Source: Lineus longissimus (Eukaryota > Nemertea > Pilidiophora > Heteronemertea > Lineidae). From it: DNA of 64,000 nucleotides. The notes below the pieces were generated by a model, which worked only from the letters and a program-made list of their open reading frames with translations, searched no databases and was not told where the DNA came from. Position 1 is the first letter of the stretch. Each line of letters starts with the position of its first letter. Below are positions 61,101 through 64,000 of this stretch, in pieces. The translations under genes and the position numbers were made by a program. The stretch covers positions 26,117,501 through 26,181,500 of the forward strand of contig NC_088308.1 of the NCBI RefSeq assembly GCF_910592395.1, in the 5' to 3' direction.

Positions 61101-62344
61101 GTGCTCGCCCATTTGTTGGTCAAATAACAGAAACCCACAAACCAGAGGAATGTCCAAAGACCTGAAGAATAACAAATTATTCATTTTTGAGGGAGATTTA
61201 GGAAAATTAATCTTACTGAATGATACTGAATTAAAGTGATGACGACACAATTTATTTCTGTACATACTTCGAAACCTTTTTAAAATTTGACATCACATGA
61301 AGTTTGTAACATCTTAGTTGTCTTGAGACAGTGGTTGGACACAGCGCAACTTATAAGATAGTTTGGTCGTGTCAAGCCTGTGTAAAAGCAACAGATGTAC
61401 AGATTGATTTTACTCACCAGAAAATCCCATGTCTCCAATGACAGCATATTTCCTATGTTGTACACTGCTCATATTATCGAACAAGGCATCCACTACAAGG
61501 AAGGCTATACAGCCGATAAATGCAAGAACACCTATTCCCATGCCATAGTTACAAGCGTTTGTGTCCTTATTGTAGAGACAAACACCTTCATACGTTCCTC
61601 CTGCCGATATGCAACCAAATACTATGACAGAGAAGAGCTGAAAAAGAAATGAAATGGTTGAAAATGAGTTGAAAAACATTATCAAGGAGAAGAATTGTGA
61701 CATTTGTCATTACCCGGATTGGCATACGGCACTAAAAGCTGGTACGGAAGTGGCGACGGTACGGTTTAGACAATGGGAGACTGTAATTTGCCAACTGGCA
61801 AAGCGAGGATGCAATCGTTTTTCCAATCCCAAATTTTAGCAGTCTCCCATAGTCTACTCTAAACTGTACCATCGCCACTTCCGGGCCATCTTCTTAAGTG
61901 TCGTACTTGTATTGCTATAGTATTGTATGGCGATAGATCTCTAGAGTTGACATCAATCAAGCACTGTACATTCAATAGATTGAATTTAACATGGAGAAAA
62001 ATATTTGTTACCATAACAAAATGTACAAGGTAGTCTGCACATTGATGTGAACAACTCTGTGTGTACATTACAACATATGTGATGTAATATGTACAGTTAT
62101 GAGTTACATGGTGGCGGTGCACTGTGTACTGATTGAGTGTATGTGTATCTCCTACCGGTTGCGTTCATGCACTGCAGATAGATATATGGGGCTGTAGGAC
62201 ACACAGAACACCTACCCAGCTAACAACCCTAAGAATTACTTGAGGTTTTTTGATAAATGCAAGGGGATCAAACGGAGCCCCTGCTTTACCAGCACCAAAA
62301 GCTCCACCAGCTCCTGCTCCTGCTTCGTTTCCACTGCCCTCCAT
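52175..62344 (-). CDS. SYNGR: Synaptogyrin (four-pass vesicle membrane protein)
   Basis: Four exons on the minus strand: 62216-62344, 61418-61637, 61010-61161, 52175-52384; 711 bp, 236 residues, phases consistent and length typical. The N terminus, MEGSGNEAGAGAGGAFGAGK, leads into AGAPFDPLAFIKKPQVILRV and four MARVEL-type membrane segments: around VVSW-LFSVIVFGCIS, GVLAFIGCIAFLVVDALF, LWTFLWFVGFCYLTNKWA, and AIAFSFFSICSWAGLTVLAVM. The cytoplasmic tail is Pro/Gln/Tyr-rich (YSSYPGPDSSDPYQQPPF). Synaptogyrins sit in synaptic-like and other transport vesicles and act in exocytosis and trafficking. An upstream in-frame ATG at 62365 could add seven residues. Intron 3 is 8.6 kb. It is divergent from ZNF598, an adjacent pair also known for vertebrate SYNGR3. 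Which SYNGR paralogue it corresponds to is open. Confidence 0.93.
52385..61009 (-). other. Synaptogyrin intron 3 (8.6 kb)
   Basis: Bounded by GT at 61008-61009 and AG at 52385-52386 on the minus strand. Open frames inside (e.g. 117 codons at 52513-52866 plus, 131 codons at 53304-53699 minus) lack splice context and family resemblance. The intron is rich in TACATGTACATGTA-like palindromes at 59951-59964 and 60969-60982. I see no nested gene. Confidence 0.6.
61721..61905. repeat. Foldback/MITE-like inverted repeat downstream of the synaptogyrin promoter
   Basis: Left arm 61721-61783 and right arm 61840-61905 are imperfect reverse complements. GAAGTGGCGACGGTAC is answered by GTACCATCGCCACTTC, and ATGGGAGACTG by CAGTCTCCCAT, around a 56 bp centre. 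It lies in synaptogyrin intron 1. The mismatches suggest an old foldback element. Confidence 0.65.
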
Positions 62345-63223
62345 TTTGGAATTTTCAATGATCATGTGCCGATGATGTCACGAAGAGAGAAAACCACTGG
62401 ATTTTCTAAAATGGACTATGCGTCACGCACTTGCGTCACGTTTGACCCAGATGAATAGAGTTGATTTCATTATTGTTACTGAAGAAATTGATCATGCTCT
62501 CTGAAAACGCTGAGAGATGATGCGTGTGCCTTGGGCAAGACACTTCATCAATCCCTATCAACTGCCTAAGACTCATAGCCTACCTGCTCGAAGCTGTATC
62601 ATTTCTGGTTATCTGCTGCTATCATTCAGAGTCAGTGCATGTTATGTGTGATGAGACCACTTTGGGTGAATTATTTTGCATCCTGACATGACCAGTGGTT
62701 TTCAATATACTCCGCCTCTCGATATTTCATGAACTAGGCCTACGTGTGCTATATGAGGTGTAAAAACCCCTATCACATCTCACGTTGCGACGGCTTCTGT
62801 CCGAGTTTACAGTACGTGTACCATAGGTGTGGTCACTGGCAATTTTCTGCACTTTTTCTCTTTCTTGCATAAAATAAGAATTTCAATAAGAAAATACCAA
62901 TAAACTTATGTTTTATGGTGAATGAACACCATAAAAACCTAATTTTGTATGAAAGAAACGTAGAAGACACAAATTTTCTCAGTTTCAAAGCAACATTTTA
63001 TCTGAAATACGCCAAAATAACTTGAAAACGTGAAAGTGACGTCGGATATTTCACCATCAAAAGCAACATCCGGGCACCATGGGAGTGGAAGTACATGCAT
63101 TTACACGCAACGTGTACATGTAGGAGCTGATTATGAAATTTGGACTGTCTACTTCATAAAGACATCGTTTCCACACTGCAACAGTTAGATTTTGCAATTT
63201 GAAAGAAAGAAACACGTTTGAAA
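62345..63223. promoter_or_regulatory. Divergent promoter region between SYNGR and ZNF598
   Basis: 879 bp between the start codons, with no coding signal. Two TGCGTCACG words (62419-62427 and 62432-62440) resemble ATF/CREB sites, 75-96 bp from the synaptogyrin ATG. TGACGTC at 63037-63043 is another CRE-like site on the ZNF598 side. The two genes may share some elements but each has room for its own promoter. Confidence 0.45.
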
Positions 63224-64000
63224 ATGCCTAGAAGGATCAGTGAAAGTGCTGAAGATGTTTGTGATGTCTGCAGTGAAGCCATCACAATTTTTGCCATCGG
63301 GAAATGTGATCACCCCGTATGTTTGCGATGTTCGACAAGGCTGAGAGTACTTATTGATGACATGACCTGCCCGATCTGTCGAACAGAACTACCACAGGTG
63401 TGTAACACCATTATTTGGGGCATTTTTGTCGCGTTTATGTCATATTGTCCACACAATCCGTGATTGATAAAACGCGGCCGGGTGTGTCTCACTCACTGGG
63501 ACACTGTCCTGGTAGGGTCGGTGAAAACTTGCAAGGCAGTGGTTTTGCCGAGGGTCAGGAAAACAGAACATCTTTTCAATAGGTTTAATGGTCAAATATG
63601 CAAGAGACTTATGTTTGAGTCCACACAGACGGTTGTCACAAGATGATGGGCATCATTATCTCGTACATAGTCGTAGAATTTTAGGAATTCCGGTTGTCTT
63701 CTCTAGATCTTGAGGTATTTACAAATTTTGTTTTGTTCCAGGTTGTGTTCTTAAAGTCAAGGAAGTTGTTTGAAAAGGTACTTTGGCAGAAGTTCAAGTT
63801 TATCCGGAAGTATACCATTTACTTTGAAGATCCAGCAGTGGAAGATGTTTTTAAGAAACTTCTTGAACATCAATGTCCGTTGTGTCCAGACCGGCCTCCA
63901 GATCGAGGATTCATGCAAATGAAAACGCACATGAGTAAAGAGCATTCACTCTACTATTGTGATATTTGTGTGGAACACTTGAAGGTATGTTGAAATGTAT
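63224..64000 (+). CDS. ZNF598: E3 ubiquitin ligase ZNF598 (ribosome quality control), 5' part only
   Basis: Two exons are visible, 63224-63397 and 63742-63984 (139 residues so far), and the gene continues past the window after a GTATGT donor. Exon 1 holds an N-terminal RING finger: VCDVCSEAITIFAIGKCDHPVCLRCS...CPICRTEL. Exon 2 carries the conserved linker (FIRKYTIYFEDPAVEDVFKKLL) and the first zinc-finger pairs (CPLCPDRPP...HMSKEH, YYCDICVEHLK). This arrangement is that of ZNF598/Hel2, which senses collided ribosomes and ubiquitinates small-subunit proteins eS10/uS10 to start ribosome-associated quality control. The rest, including the Pro-rich tail, is outside the window. Confidence 0.9.

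Overview
The window is nuclear DNA of an animal. It holds intron-rich protein-coding genes with GT-AG splice sites, AT-rich introns and spacers, and a full-length Ty3/gypsy LTR retrotransposon. The conserved genes fit an invertebrate bilaterian. A kinetochore CENP-U-like gene, a synaptogyrin gene next to ZNF598, and many ACATGTACATGT palindromes make a marine deuterostome or lophotrochozoan plausible. The species cannot be named from the sequence alone. All exon models were built by hand from open frames, splice consensus and phase agreement.

Region 1 (1-14.7 kb) is gene-poor. It is AT-rich spacer or 3' UTR, then a short tandem array of roughly 270-330 bp units (4957-5549 and 13684-13860). 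That array is split by an 8.1 kb Ty3/gypsy element (5550-13678). The element's two 1,230 bp LTRs appear identical and are flanked by a 5 bp target duplication ATAGT. It encodes gag, then protease-reverse transcriptase, then RNase H-integrase. Gag and pol meet at a possible -1 slippery heptamer, and a one-base frame break lies between RT and RNase H.

Region 2 (14.7-34 kb) is gene-dense. A CENP-U homologue (+) converges on a FYVE zinc finger plus armadillo repeat gene (-), and their coding ends overlap antisense. The FYVE-armadillo gene is head-to-head with TEFM (mitochondrial transcription elongation factor, +). ADPGK (ADP-dependent glucokinase, -) is head-to-head with MTX1 (metaxin-1, +). Both divergent pairs have only 209 and 285 bp between start codons. 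The ADPGK/MTX1 spacer carries ETS-like and YY1-like motifs.

Region 3 (34-46 kb) is spacer with a foldback element and a degenerate short-period repeat field. A + strand gene with ankyrin-like repeats and a long, probably disordered tail follows.

Region 4 (46-64 kb) holds a synaptogyrin gene (-) with an 8.6 kb third intron and possibly a very long 3' UTR that abuts the ankyrin gene's 3' end. It is divergent from the 5' end of ZNF598 (+), which runs off the window. No tRNA, rRNA or CRISPR feature was seen, and none is expected for CRISPR in an animal genome.
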